Shown here piece by piece: positions 1 through 8,274 of a stretch of DNA of 64,000 nucleotides (its first letter is position 1; each line of letters opens with the position of its first letter). Origin of the DNA: Micromonospora sp. WMMD882 (GTDB lineage Bacteria; Actinomycetota; Actinomycetes; Mycobacteriales; Micromonosporaceae); contig NZ_CP114903.1 in the NCBI RefSeq assembly GCF_027497255.1, positions 4,774,001-4,838,000 of the forward strand, in the 5' to 3' direction. The notes under the pieces are model-generated. The model was given only the letters and a program-made list of their open reading frames with translations, made no database searches and was not told where the DNA came from. Position numbers and translations under genes: made by a program.

Positions 1-266
1 CCGCAGCCGGCCGATCCGGGCAGTGCCGTGGTCGATGCGGGGGCGGCTCGGTCGTGACCAGCCCGGTCGCGTCGGCCGGGAGGCGACGACGCGCCACCCG
101 GTGGCTCGCAGATTGGCCCCGCTCTCCCCGTCCTGGGTGTAGGTGACCAGGCGCCGGTAGCCCAGCGCCCGGGCGGCCGTCCACACCGCCCCGTACAGCA
201 GGGAGCAGGCGTTACGGGTACCGTCCGTCGCCACTCTGGTGACCTCGAGGGGCAGCCCGTCGCGCC
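1..266 (-). pseudogene. C-terminal remnant of XF1762-like (GNAT-like) protein
   Basis: The reverse strand reads open from about 266 to the window edge and gives LEVTRVATDGTRNACSLLYG followed by GYRRLVTYTQDGESGANLRA. This is the characteristic core of the XF1762 family, acetyltransferase-like proteins common on actinobacterial mobile elements and phages. The N-terminal half is missing. The reading runs straight into the truncated methyltransferase gene upstream of it, in a different frame, so the junction near 260 looks like a deletion that fused two genes. The rest lies outside the window. No start codon can be assigned, so it is called a relic. Confidence 0.6.
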
Positions 267-577
267 AGGCGGTCGACGTACTCGCCCACGGTGGGCTCCA
301 GCCCGTACTGCGGGTCTGCCCACGTGGCCCCGCACCGACCGCACGACGCGCCGTCGCGGCGGTGCCTCCCAGGTACCGGATGCGGGCAGGCGGGGGTGCC
401 GCCCTGCCACACACCGGTGCCGTAGTCCCGCAGCGACCAGAACGGCGGGCTGGTCACGATGGCGTCGACGCTGCCGTCGGGCATCGCGGCGAGCACCCGC
501 CGGGCGTCGCCGAGATACAACTCGACCGGCCCTACCGTCCGGTACCGGTAGGTGTCCAGCGAGGTGGGGTCGGTCAT
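212..577 (-). pseudogene. Truncated beta-type DNA methyltransferase (N-terminal part only)
   Basis: The ORF begins at ATG 577, overlapping the stop of the upstream C5 methyltransferase (ATGA). It reads MTDPTSLDTYRYRTVGPVEL then LYLGDARRVLAAMPDGSVDA and the catalytic motif TSPPFW. This is the opening of an N4-cytosine/N6-adenine methyltransferase in which motif IV precedes the target-recognition region and SAM motif I. After ...GEYVDRL the frame leaves the family and terminates within the XF1762-derived sequence. The SAM-binding C-terminal half is therefore absent and the product should be inactive alone. The first ~105 residues are well conserved, which suggests a recent deletion. Confidence 0.7.
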
Positions 578-1993
578 GCCGGCACCGCCCACCGGCGCGG
601 GCACAGCAGCAGCCGCAACGCTGCGGCTGCCTGGTGCGGGACGACGCCGTTGCCGAGGACCCGCAGCGCGGCGGTGCGCGGCAACGCGAGCGTCGGGTCG
701 GTCACCCACTGCTGGTCGAGGCCCATGAGCCATTCCACGAACGGCGGCGCCAGGACCGGCTTGCCGTGCCGCCCTGGTTGGGTCGGCTCCGGCGCCGGCC
801 GGCCGAGCAGCAGTTCCCACCGCGCTACCGCTTCGGCGTAGACGCCCCATCGGTCGGCGTCGGGCTGGCCCAGTCCGGCCACCGTGGTACGCAGGTCCGC
901 GCCGCCGTCGCCGTGCCGGCCTGGTCCCCGCGCGTCGGAGGCGCGTGGGGTGGGCAGAGTCCGGGCCGGCACCCGGACGGCCGCTGACGGCAGCGTGAGG
1001 TCTCCGTGCGACCCGCGCTGGCCGGGGCAGCCCTTGGTGCCGTCGGTTGCCCTCGGGGTGGGCAGCAGCACCTGCGACAACGGGGGCCGCCATCCGGCGC
1101 CGGCACGCCGACCGGGAGTGCCGGTGTCGCTGGCGCGCGGGGTGGGTAGCAGCGTCGGCTTGTCGCCACGCCGCGGTCGGTAGCCGCGGACCGCCGATTC
1201 CACGGCCGGTCGACCGGTGTCGCGGTTGGCGCCGCTCGTGGAGCCGGTGCCGCCCCCCTTGGTGGGTGTGGGCGGCGCCTGCCCTGCGATACCGGCGAGG
1301 CTGGGCCGACGGGCAACCCCGGCCGAGGGCAAGCTGTTCGACCCGTACGGCACCGCGGTCGGTGTCGGCAGCAGGTGGTGGCGGGTGCCGGTCGGTTCGA
1401 GCAGGTCCGGCAGCCCGTACTGGTGGCCGGGGCCCTTGCCGTCACGGGCGCAGGGTGTCGGCAACGTCCGTACCCCCTCCCCGGCGGTCGGTGGGGGCGG
1501 CCAGCAGGAACAGCCTGTCCCGCTGGTGGGCGGCGCCGATGTCGGATGCGCGTAGGCATAGCCAGCTCGTGTCGTACCCGATCGCGGCCAGGTCGGCGTG
1601 GACGACGTCGATTCCTCGTCGCAGGAGTGCGGCGACGTTCTCCACGAACAGCAGCTGCGGTCGTAGTACGCGAACGGCTGCGGCGACGTGGTTCCAGACG
1701 CTGGAGTGCTCGCCGGTAATGCCGACGCGTTTGCCGGCGTTGCTGATGTCCTGACAAGGGAATCCGGCAGTGAGGATGTCGACCGGCTCGACCTGGTCCC
1801 AGTGGACGGTGCGGATGTCGCCGAGGTTCGGGATGCCGGGCCAGTGGTGGGCGAGGACGGTGGCGGCGTGGCGGTCGGTCTCGGCGTACCAGGCGAGTCG
1901 GCCGCCGAGCACCAGCTCGACGGCCAGGTCGAGGCCTCCGTACCCGCTGCAGACCGAGCCGACTCGTGGGGAGGTGGCGTGTGCACGGTTCAC
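574..1993 (-). pseudogene. C5-cytosine DNA methyltransferase, disrupted by a single-base frameshift
   Basis: GTG at 1993 overlaps the stop of the upstream PP-loop gene (GTGA). The N-terminal frame shows SVCSGYGGLDLA (SAM motif I), the catalytic GFPCQDIS and VENV, all diagnostic of Dcm-like C5 methyltransferases. The frame is lost near 1480. The continuation lies in the next frame, with several LPTPRASD-like repeats, FVEWLMGLDQQWV and LGNGVVPHQAA, which is the normal C-terminus of phage/ICE cytosine methyltransferases. Removing one G from the run at 1473-1477 restores a single protein of ~470 aa. This may be a sequencing or assembly error, phase variation or a true mutation. Stop at 574-576 overlaps the next ATG. 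Confidence 0.75.
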
Positions 1994-2856
1994 GCCACCT
2001 CCCCACGTCCCGCGGCGGCGGGTGCCGTCGCGTCGTGCGGGCAGGTCCACGGCCCGCAGCCGGGCGCGTCCTGCGGCCGTGGGCGCGGGCGCAGTACCAC
2101 TTCGTCGAGTGGCACCCGGGCTCTGTGCAGGAAGAACTGCCCGCGCAGCGGGTGCCCGTCGGCGTTGGCCTTCGCGGAGCCGCCGCGGATCGCCCGGTCG
2201 AAGGCGACCGCGTCAGCCCACTCCGCAGGGCTGTCCACCCTCAGATCGGCCCAGAACCGGTCGTCGTGGAACGGGCACCCCACGCACGACGACTTCGGAG
2301 TGTCCCCGAGGCCCTGCTCGGCCAGGAATCGGAGACAGTCCGTGCGCCGCCAGCCCAGGTCGAGCAGCGGGAAGACGTTGCGCATGTAGGCGACGTCCGC
2401 GTCGCGTGCCCGGTCGATCTCGTCCAGGCTGATCCCGATCGCCATCTGCGCCCGTAGACCTGCCGGCACCCTGCTGGGGTGCGGGTAGCCGAGGCGGCGT
2501 CGTACCTCCGCCTTGATCGGTTTGATCTTGTACTCGGAGGTGCACTGCCGGCGGGCCATGCCCCGCTCGCCGTTCGGGCCGAGCGTGAACAGGGGCATGG
2601 ACGCGAAGCGGTGCTCCGGGTCGAGGGCGTCGGCCCGGATGTTCCCGGTGCCGACGCGCACGACCTCGATATCCGCCCGTGCGGCGATGCCGGTCAGGCG
2701 GTCCAGATGGCGGTAGACCGTGACCGGTTCCCAGCCGGTGTCGGCGAAGATCGCCGCGTCGAACCCGGGGATCGCGCCCTGGGCGGCGAGCAGCAGCAGC
2801 GTGGTGCTCTGTACGCCCGCGCCCAGGGACAGGTACCGGTGGGTGGGTGTGGTCAC
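1990..2856 (-). CDS. PP-loop ATPase, PAPS-reductase/DndC-like family
   Basis: 288 aa. GTG 2856 is chosen because it overlaps the upstream stop (GTGA). The N-terminus YLSLGAGVQSTTLLLL is a PP-loop of the adenylating N-type ATP-pyrophosphatase fold (PAPS reductase, DndC, TilS relatives), followed by IFADTGWEP. Conserved cysteines lie in RRQCTSEYKIKPIK (C105) and SSCVGCPFHDDRFW, a pattern of mobile-element PAPS-reductase-like proteins that could hold a metal or Fe-S cluster. Metabolic sulfate reduction is unlikely: no cys genes are nearby, and the gene is embedded between DNA methyltransferases with overlapping stops and starts. A role in nucleic-acid modification is an inference from context and from DndC. 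Confidence 0.75.
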   Translation of the reverse strand: MTTPTHRYLSLGAGVQSTTLLLLAAQGAIPGFDAAIFADTGWEPVTVYRHLDRLTGIAARADIEVVRVGTGNIRADALDPEHRFASMPLFTLGPNGERGMARRQCTSEYKIKPIKAEVRRRLGYPHPSRVPAGLRAQMAIGISLDEIDRARDADVAYMRNVFPLLDLGWRRTDCLRFLAEQGLGDTPKSSCVGCPFHDDRFWADLRVDSPAEWADAVAFDRAIRGGSAKANADGHPLRGQFFLHRARVPLDEVVLRPRPRPQDAPGCGPWTCPHDATAPAAAGRGEVA

Positions 2857-3830
2857 GCGACCACCCCGGTTCCGCCCCTGCCGAGTGCGAAGATCAGGAC
2901 ATCCTCGTGCGCGATGAGGTGCATCGGAGTTCCGCTGGCCCTGGCCTTGCGGACCTGCTGGAGTTGGAAGAACGAGGGTCGGGCGACGAGGTGGTCGTCG
3001 CGGACCGCGGCGAGGAGCGCCACGCACCGTTCGGTCGGGACGAGGCCGGCACGCCGGCCGGCGGCGATGACCACGCTGGGCAGGTCGATCAGCTCGCCCT
3101 GTTTGCGCCAGGGCCGGGCCGTGACCACGACGACTCCGCCGGGGCGGAGCAGGGTGGCGCAGCCGGCCAGGATCTGGGCGAACCCGTCGGCGAGGCCGGT
3201 CAGGTCGCGGTAGGCGAGGTTGCCCTTGTCGTCGCCGTACCGGTCGTCGTACTTGACGACCCCGCCCTCACCGGGCCGGACCAGGCCGTGCACCGTCGGC
3301 CCGTACGGCGGTGAGGTGACCACGAGGGCCACCTGTCCGGTGAGAGCTGCCGGGACGAGGGACATCAGTCGGGTCGCGTCGCCGCGGATCACCGACGCGC
3401 GTCCGGTGGCGCCCTGGTCGTGGGCGTGGCGGATGTTGGCGTCGGCGACGTTGCTCCACTGCGGTTCGTACTCGATGCCGAAGGCGTCGCGGCCGGCGTG
3501 GACCGCTTCGACCAGGGTGGTGCCAATGCCGCACATCGGATCCAGGACCAGGTCACCGGGCCGGGTGTAGGCGTGCACGGCGTGGGCGGCGATCGCGGGC
3601 AGCATCCGGGCGGGATGCTTGACCGACTCCGGCACGTACCGGCCGCGTCGCTGGACCGGGCCGGTGGACTGCGCGGTGGCCCAGACGGACAGGCCGTAGG
3701 GGTCGGCGCGGTGGCGGCCTTCGTACTCACGGTGCCGGCCCTGGTGGTCCTCGCCGACGGCGCGGCTGTTCGTGTCCAGCTCGTTCGGGTCGGGGTGTCC
3801 CGTGCTGGTGGGCTCAGGCACGGCGCTCAC
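2853..3830 (-). CDS. DNA N4-cytosine/N6-adenine methyltransferase (TRM11-like)
   Basis: 325 aa. SAM motif I is LDPMCGIGTTLVEA (about residues 96-109) and catalytic motif IV is VTSPPYGPTVHG (about 171-182). This gives the order I then IV, with VVVTARPWRKQGELIDL near the C-terminal third. Length and motifs fit the amino-methyltransferases found on actinomycete ICEs and prophages, often without a cognate nuclease. The start at 3830 lies 17 nt inside the upstream methyltransferase-like gene and its stop overlaps the PP-loop gene, so translation is likely coupled. Probable roles are self-protection of the element or evasion of host restriction. Specificity cannot be read from the sequence. Confidence 0.85.
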   Translation of the reverse strand: MSAVPEPTSTGHPDPNELDTNSRAVGEDHQGRHREYEGRHRADPYGLSVWATAQSTGPVQRRGRYVPESVKHPARMLPAIAAHAVHAYTRPGDLVLDPMCGIGTTLVEAVHAGRDAFGIEYEPQWSNVADANIRHAHDQGATGRASVIRGDATRLMSLVPAALTGQVALVVTSPPYGPTVHGLVRPGEGGVVKYDDRYGDDKGNLAYRDLTGLADGFAQILAGCATLLRPGGVVVVTARPWRKQGELIDLPSVVIAAGRRAGLVPTERCVALLAAVRDDHLVARPSFFQLQQVRKARASGTPMHLIAHEDVLIFALGRGGTGVVA

Positions 3831-4746
3831 CCCCGTCGCGGTCGCGACGCCGCCGCTGCCCGGCCGCCGGAGTGGCGTGTCGTGGGGTGAAGACCAGCAG
3901 GTCGGCGTGCACCCGCAGGTGGGCGACCCGCCACTGTTCGGGGCTGGCGTGGGCGAGGGTGAGCAGTTCCTCGTCGGTGACGACGTGGTAGAGGAACTGG
4001 TCGCCGTCGGTGTCGGCCTCGACGGCGACGATGTGCTGCAGGTAGCCGAGTCCGACCCGGGAGGCGGCGGCCACGAGAGGGCCGAAGTCCTCCGGCGTGG
4101 GCTGCATACCGGTGGGAACGCCGACGACGAGGACGAGGCAGCCGCCGGGTCGCAGCAGCCGCGCGCAGGCGGCGAGGAGCCAGGCGAACCGGACCCGGGC
4201 GGTCGTGTCCGCCTCGTGCAGCGGCCAGGAGGCGACCACCAGGCTGGTGGCCGCGTCCAAGGGCCCGTTGACGGCCGGCCGGACGACGTCGGTGTCGTTG
4301 GCGGACAGGTCGAGGTCGGTGAGGTCGTCGCCGAACCACTCGACCAGCTCGGGTACGTCGTCGTCTCCGCCGCCGTCCTGCGGGGTCGGGGGAAGCGGGT
4401 CGGCGCCGGTCGGCACCGGCAGGGTCGTGGCCGGGCCGATGAGCAGGCCGGAGCTGGTGTCGGTGAACCAGGCGCGGTGGTGCCGGCGGTGACCCGTCGC
4501 GCAGGTCGCGGTCAGGGCGTGGTCGATGGTCAGGTCGACGACCGCCTCCCCGGGCCGGCTGTAGGCGGCGACGAGGCGGTAGGCCAGACGGGCGGGCAGG
4601 CTGGCGTGGTGCTCGGCGTCGGTGCGGGCCGTGCGCCAGACCGTGATCGGCACCGGCGGGTCGCCGGCGATCAGGTCGATGAGGTCGGGGTCGGCCGGTT
4701 CGCTGTGGTCGACCTGGTTGTGCTGGTGCGGCGTGTGCTCGCTCAT
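3814..4746 (-). CDS. Degenerate DNA-methyltransferase-like protein
   Basis: 310 aa from ATG 4746 (MSEHTPHQHNQ). In-frame codons extend upstream into the conserved 50-bp element, so 4746 is preferred. The fold resembles the neighbouring methyltransferase: RLVAAYSRPGEAVVDLTIDH in the motif I position, LLRPGGCLVLVVGVP, and a C-terminus similar to the downstream enzyme's. However, motif I lacks the usual G-rich loop, and the catalytic TSPPY is replaced by VVASWPLH. It is probably a catalytically dead paralogue or a specificity/partner subunit. It is the first gene of the leftward modification operon and starts just downstream of a repeated operator/promoter-like element. Confidence 0.65.
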   Translation of the reverse strand: MSEHTPHQHNQVDHSEPADPDLIDLIAGDPPVPITVWRTARTDAEHHASLPARLAYRLVAAYSRPGEAVVDLTIDHALTATCATGHRRHHRAWFTDTSSGLLIGPATTLPVPTGADPLPPTPQDGGGDDDVPELVEWFGDDLTDLDLSANDTDVVRPAVNGPLDAATSLVVASWPLHEADTTARVRFAWLLAACARLLRPGGCLVLVVGVPTGMQPTPEDFGPLVAAASRVGLGYLQHIVAVEADTDGDQFLYHVVTDEELLTLAHASPEQWRVAHLRVHADLLVFTPRHATPAAGQRRRRDRDGGERRA

Positions 4747-4780
4747 GTGATGTCGGCTCCGCGCCGCGCCGTGAAGCGCT

Positions 4781-4832
4781 GACACCCCCAAACCGGGGAT
4801 TGTGAGCCCTGGCGAACACTTGCCGCGCTCAC
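4781..4832 (-). promoter_or_regulatory. 50-bp conserved element, copy 1 (inverted relative to copy 2)
   Basis: Read on the minus strand it contains GTGAGC, GCAAGTGTTCGCCA, GGCTCACAA and CGGTTTGGGGGTG in order. It matches 7944-7993 on the plus strand with only about five differences. GTGAGC and GCTCAC form inverted arms around the AAGTGTTCG core. It lies 35 nt upstream of the leftward modification operon. A shared promoter/operator for a conjugation regulator is inferred. Confidence 0.7.
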
Positions 4833-4860
4833 CGCCGCTCACAGACGCCGCGCCGCATGG

Positions 4861-5574
4861 CAGCCCGTCCCGGTTCGGATAGCTTTCTCCGGCCCGATCG
4901 ACACGGAGACGACCAGCGGGAGCCGCCGAGCGACCCGGAACCTTACCTGTTCTGTCAGTTACCGTGCGTTACTGCCAGAACATGGCAGGGATGCCGGTCT
5001 CGACCTGTAAGGACGCCACAGGGTCGGCGTGGATCACCGCGTTGACCAGCACTGTGAGAGTGGTGTGAGTGTCACCGGGAGCGGCCCGGTGCTCACCGGT
5101 ACGGCGGCTCTGCCACAGGTTGGTTGTGTCAACGATGGCAGAGCCTCTGCCGCTCTACCGAGGTGCGGCCGGCGAGCTGGCACGGCCGACCGACGGCGAC
5201 CGGTGACAGCAGCGTGTGAGCGGGCCGGACTGTCACAGGCTGCCGTCCGCGAGCGCTGTGAGCGTCGCCGACGTCGTGTCACGGGACCGTGGGGTTGGCC
5301 GGTGACAGTGCGCCGCGAGCGTGCCCAGTGGGCTCTGTCAGCCTGTCACAGGGCAGGTCAACCCGCCTTTGCCGGAACCAACGTCAACGATCATGGTCGA
5401 TAAACAGCGGTAGGGGTGGCCCTGTGACAGAACCCGCCGGACGGGTGGCGATCGGAGGTCTGAGCAGCTCTGTCAGAGGCTTGTGCGCCTCGTGTGGCGG
5501 AATCGGTGCCACCGCTCGCCGCGATGACACCGGCGACGGTCATCGCATCCCTTCACTGTCACAGGAGTTTTGAC
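4861..5574. other. Gene-free repeat region; candidate origin or multi-operator control region
   Basis: No convincing gene. The stretch carries four copies of the 9-bp sequence CTGTCACAG or its complement (5230-5238, 5343-5351, 5422-5430, 5556-5564), plus CTGTCAG half-sites at 4952, 5335 and 5470 and several TGTGAG/GTGTCAC variants. The last full site lies immediately before the ribosome-binding site of the sigma-like gene. Clustered short repeats in a gene-free region between divergent operons suit either iterons/oriT or cooperative operators. The sequence alone does not decide which. Confidence 0.5.
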
Positions 5575-6453
5575 ATGAGCGTGTCCGACGCTACGGACTG
5601 GCCGACCTCCGCCCTTGACGCGGCGGCGACCGCGTTCGCCGCGCTGACGTGCGAACCCGCGCCGCTGGTGCTTGACGGTGCGGCGTTCAGCCCCGACACG
5701 GGTCTCCCGCAGCGGGTGATGCCGCTGCCCGCGCTGCGGGACTGGCTGCTGCGCCACCCCCGCGCCTACACGGCGCGTGACGAGGTGTGGCGGGAGCTGA
5801 TCCGCCGTGCCCGGCTCGGTGGGCCGCACTGGGTCGTCGTCGCGGTCGGCATGGCGCTGCCGGCGCTGCGGCAGTACGCGGCCCGGCTCTGCGAGGGCTA
5901 CGACGGTGACCCGGCGGACGTGGACGCCGAGATCCTGACCGGCTTCCTGACCGCGCTGCGCGACCGGGCCGACCTGACCAAACCGGCGCCGTACGCGGGC
6001 CTGTGCCGGGCGGCGTGGCGGGCCGGGCGGGACCTGCGCCTGCAACGGCAGGAGTACCTGCTGGTGGAGGACATCGACCACGCCGCCGCCAGGCCCCAGA
6101 CCCCGAAGACGCCCTATGGCCACCCCGATCTGCTGGTCCGCCGTGCGGTGACCCTCGGGATCCTCGACCCCGAAGACGAGCAGGCATACATCGACGTACG
6201 GCTCGGGCACCGCGCGATCGAGCCTATCGCCGCCATTCTCGGCGTCAGCGTTGACGCGCTGCGGATGCGAATGTCGCGCATCGATGGCCGTATCGCCGAT
6301 GCCCTCGCCGACGGGCTGCTGACCGGTGTCGCGTCGCCGCAGACCCTGGAACGCCTGCGTGCGCACGCGCAGCGGCGCCGCCAGCGGCGGGCCGGGCGTA
6401 CTGCGGCCTCCCGCCGCGATACCACTTCGGCACCGGTCATGACGGCTGCTTGA
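5575..6453 (+). CDS. Sigma-70-like HTH regulator of the mobile element
   Basis: 292 aa from ATG 5575, preceded by CAGGAG. Upstream in-frame codons have no ribosome-binding site and overlap the repeats. The C-terminal part (DEQAYIDVRLGHRAIEPIAA, ILGVSVDALRMRMSRI) has the layout of a sigma-70 region 4 helix-turn-helix. The middle (DVDAEILTGFLTALRDRADL) resembles the helical part preceding it in truncated sigma-like proteins of actinomycete ICEs. An Arg-rich tail (RAHAQRRRQRRAGR) follows. It probably controls element transcription. The CTGTCACAG site that abuts the start suggests autoregulation. It stands alone and is followed by a strong terminator. Confidence 0.65.
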   Translation: MSVSDATDWPTSALDAAATAFAALTCEPAPLVLDGAAFSPDTGLPQRVMPLPALRDWLLRHPRAYTARDEVWRELIRRARLGGPHWVVVAVGMALPALRQYAARLCEGYDGDPADVDAEILTGFLTALRDRADLTKPAPYAGLCRAAWRAGRDLRLQRQEYLLVEDIDHAAARPQTPKTPYGHPDLLVRRAVTLGILDPEDEQAYIDVRLGHRAIEPIAAILGVSVDALRMRMSRIDGRIADALADGLLTGVASPQTLERLRAHAQRRRQRRAGRTAASRRDTTSAPVMTAA

Positions 6454-6474
6454 CAGCAGGCACTGGTGGTTTGT

Positions 6475-6499
6475 GGCCCGACGCGCGTCGCGTCGGGCC
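6475..6499 (+). terminator. Rho-independent-type hairpin after the sigma-like gene
   Basis: Perfect 11-bp inverted repeat GGCCCGACGCG / CGCGTCGGGCC, starting 21 nt after the stop codon. It has no long T tract, as is usual in actinomycetes. It could serve both the rightward sigma-like gene and the leftward gene that ends at 6647. Confidence 0.6.
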
Positions 6500-6646
6500 A
6501 CCATCGTGTCGGTGTCCGTCTGCCCTGACGGTGCGCCCGACGGCAAAGAACCGCAGTCCCGCAGGGCGCGGACCTAGCCGGCAACGCGGACCGGGCGACC
6601 GGCGACAGGGGCGGTCGAGAGCCCGCCCCGCCCGACAGGTCCGCGG

Positions 6647-7543
6647 CTATCCGGCGTGGGTGTCCGGCGCCTCACCATTCCGGTACTGGTCGGCGGCGTT
6701 CCAGACGCTGGTGAACTGCTCGTAGAAGTAGTCGAACCACTCTGCGTCCCGTTTGCGAATCAGTCGGAAGGTGGGTCGTAGATCGTGCTTGCCACCGACG
6801 GAGCCGAGGCGAAGCTCCATCGAACCGTCGTCCAGACCAGGGTCGTAGGCGTAGAGCGTGTACGGGGGCAGATAGTCGACCAAGCGAATCTCCAGACCGT
6901 CGCGCTCCTCCCGTCGCTGCTCGAGCAGCCCGAGGTTGATGGCCAGTCGCTCCCGCAGTCTCTGCCGGCCCCACGCGGGCCCCGCTCGGAAGGCCAGCAT
7001 GGACATCGCCGCCCCACCGGGATTGATCAGTAGGACCTTGACCCGTACGTCGCGGGCCAGCGCCTGACCGATGTAGTAATCGAGATAGGGGATGTGCATC
7101 GACAGGGTCGTCCCCCACAGCCACACCTCGTCCTGCGCCTGCTGGATGAGGTGAGAGATCTCGATCAGGTCATCCTGCTCGGCGAAGAACCGGTTGGCGG
7201 ACACGGGTTGCGTCAAATCACCGAGACTCCGCTGGCGGGCCTGGACCGACTTCGACCTGTTGATGCGGTCGAGCGCGTCAAGCCAGGCCGAGACCTCCTG
7301 GTCGTCGCGCACCTTGCAGGCGGCGAGGAGATTGAGCAGGAGCTGCCTGCTGGGCGGCCTGACTCCGGAGCGCGCCTCACTGAGAGACGTCCGCGGCATC
7401 GGCCGGTTGTATGCGATGCCCCACGACTCCAGTTCCCGCAGGGAAAGATTCCCGTGGCGGGACAACAGGTCACGGATGCACCCTGCCAGCCCCTCCGCCG
7501 TCTGCACCGATGATAGTTCAGCCGCCATGGTGCGGTCAGACAT
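6647..7543 (-). CDS. XRE-like HTH protein with C-terminal PLD-like/DUF5919-type domain
   Basis: 298 aa from ATG 7543, with GGGAGGAAC in front. Residues ~15-95 (GCIRDLLSRHGNLSLRELES, MPRTSLSEARSGVRPPSRQL) look like an XRE-type DNA-binding domain used by actinobacterial regulators. Residues ~130-290 (AQDEVWLWGTTLSMHIPYLD then VRVKVLLINPGGAAM) resemble the first half of a phospholipase-D-like fold, but no HKD catalytic motif is visible. A sensor or effector function is therefore more likely than a nuclease. It is transcribed towards the sigma-like gene and away from the conjugation operon. It may be the element's repressor, which is an inference. Confidence 0.6.
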   Translation of the reverse strand: MSDRTMAAELSSVQTAEGLAGCIRDLLSRHGNLSLRELESWGIAYNRPMPRTSLSEARSGVRPPSRQLLLNLLAACKVRDDQEVSAWLDALDRINRSKSVQARQRSLGDLTQPVSANRFFAEQDDLIEISHLIQQAQDEVWLWGTTLSMHIPYLDYYIGQALARDVRVKVLLINPGGAAMSMLAFRAGPAWGRQRLRERLAINLGLLEQRREERDGLEIRLVDYLPPYTLYAYDPGLDDGSMELRLGSVGGKHDLRPTFRLIRKRDAEWFDYFYEQFTSVWNAADQYRNGEAPDTHAG

Positions 7544-7725
7544 TGTTCCTCCCGGCAAACTTCGATACGGCGAGTATCGATAGCCCTGGGGCCGTCCGGC
7601 ACCTGACGGAGCGTCCGACCGGACACGCCCCGACGGCCTGATGTCCGGCCGTGCCCAGGTGGATCGCCGAACGGCATCGGTGTCCAACAAGCAAGCAATG
7701 ATCTTGCTGGACGGGTGACCGCAGG

Positions 7726-7916
7726 TGCCTGCTGGTGACATGCCCTCCGACACGCCTCCCTCGCCGCGCACCTGCCGACACGACACGCACCCGGACGCCG
7801 ACGGCGACCGCACTCGCGACCCGCGGGCCAGGCTCATCCCGGCGGTAACCGCCGGTATTGCCGCTGGCATCGCCCGCGCAGTCACCGCCTGGCTCCTCGA
7901 CCACCTCAGCCTCTAG
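7726..7916 (+). CDS. Small hypothetical protein with one hydrophobic segment
   Basis: About 63 aa from GTG 7726 (product opens MPAGDMPSDTPPSPRTC). The N-terminal half is polar, Pro/Asp-rich with CRHDTHPDADGD, and the C-terminal half (RLIPAVTAGIAAGIARAVTA) is a short hydrophobic or amphipathic helix. It begins divergently from the XRE gene and ends 27 nt before the conserved 50-bp element. No family is recognised and no clear Shine-Dalgarno is present, so it may be spurious. Confidence 0.35.
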
Positions 7917-7943
7917 CACACCGTCGCCTAACGTGAGCGTGCT

Positions 7944-7993
7944 GTGAGCACGGCAAGTGTTCGCCACGGCTCACAAGTCCCGGTTTGGGGGTG
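7944..7993 (+). promoter_or_regulatory. 50-bp conserved element, copy 2, upstream of the conjugation operon
   Basis: Plus-strand sequence GTGAGC-A-CGGCAAGTGTTCGCCA followed by GGCTCACAA and CGGTTTGGGGGTG. It is near-identical to the minus-strand element at 4781-4832. It lies about 280 nt upstream of the pilin-like gene. The GTGAGC/GCTCAC arms make it a plausible dimeric operator. Downstream, before the pilin gene, an additional imperfect palindrome GGGAGGA-CGAGC-TCCTCCC lies near 8131-8149. Apart from this and the small ORF at 7726, nothing else is recognised between 7544 and 8274. Confidence 0.65.
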
Positions 7994-8274
7994 CGGGACT
8001 TCTCCGGGCGGCGCCGCTGCTCGTTGGTTCCGCCCGCCGCCGGGCGACAGGAGGAGCGCGATCCGCGTGCCTCGGGTGCCGCGCCACGTTGATGCGCTGA
8101 CACCACATTGATGACCGCAACCCACCCTGAGGGAGGACGAGCTCCTCCCGGGGCTCGCGGTTCGTTCCTCGTTCCTGTGCTCCCGGCGGCGGCCCCTTGA
8201 ACCGCTTCGAGTCATCGCCGCGCCCCGGTCACGCCACTCGGCGCCCCCGGGAGCGCGGCGGGAGGTGAACCGTG

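Noticed and set aside
1990..2856. Assimilatory PAPS reductase (CysH)
   Set aside because: No sulfate-assimilation neighbours, different Cys pattern, and the gene is embedded in overlapping methyltransferase genes.
5575..6453. Full extracytoplasmic-function sigma factor
   Set aside because: Only the region 4-like HTH is convincing; a region 2 core-binding and -10 recognition motif is not recognisable.
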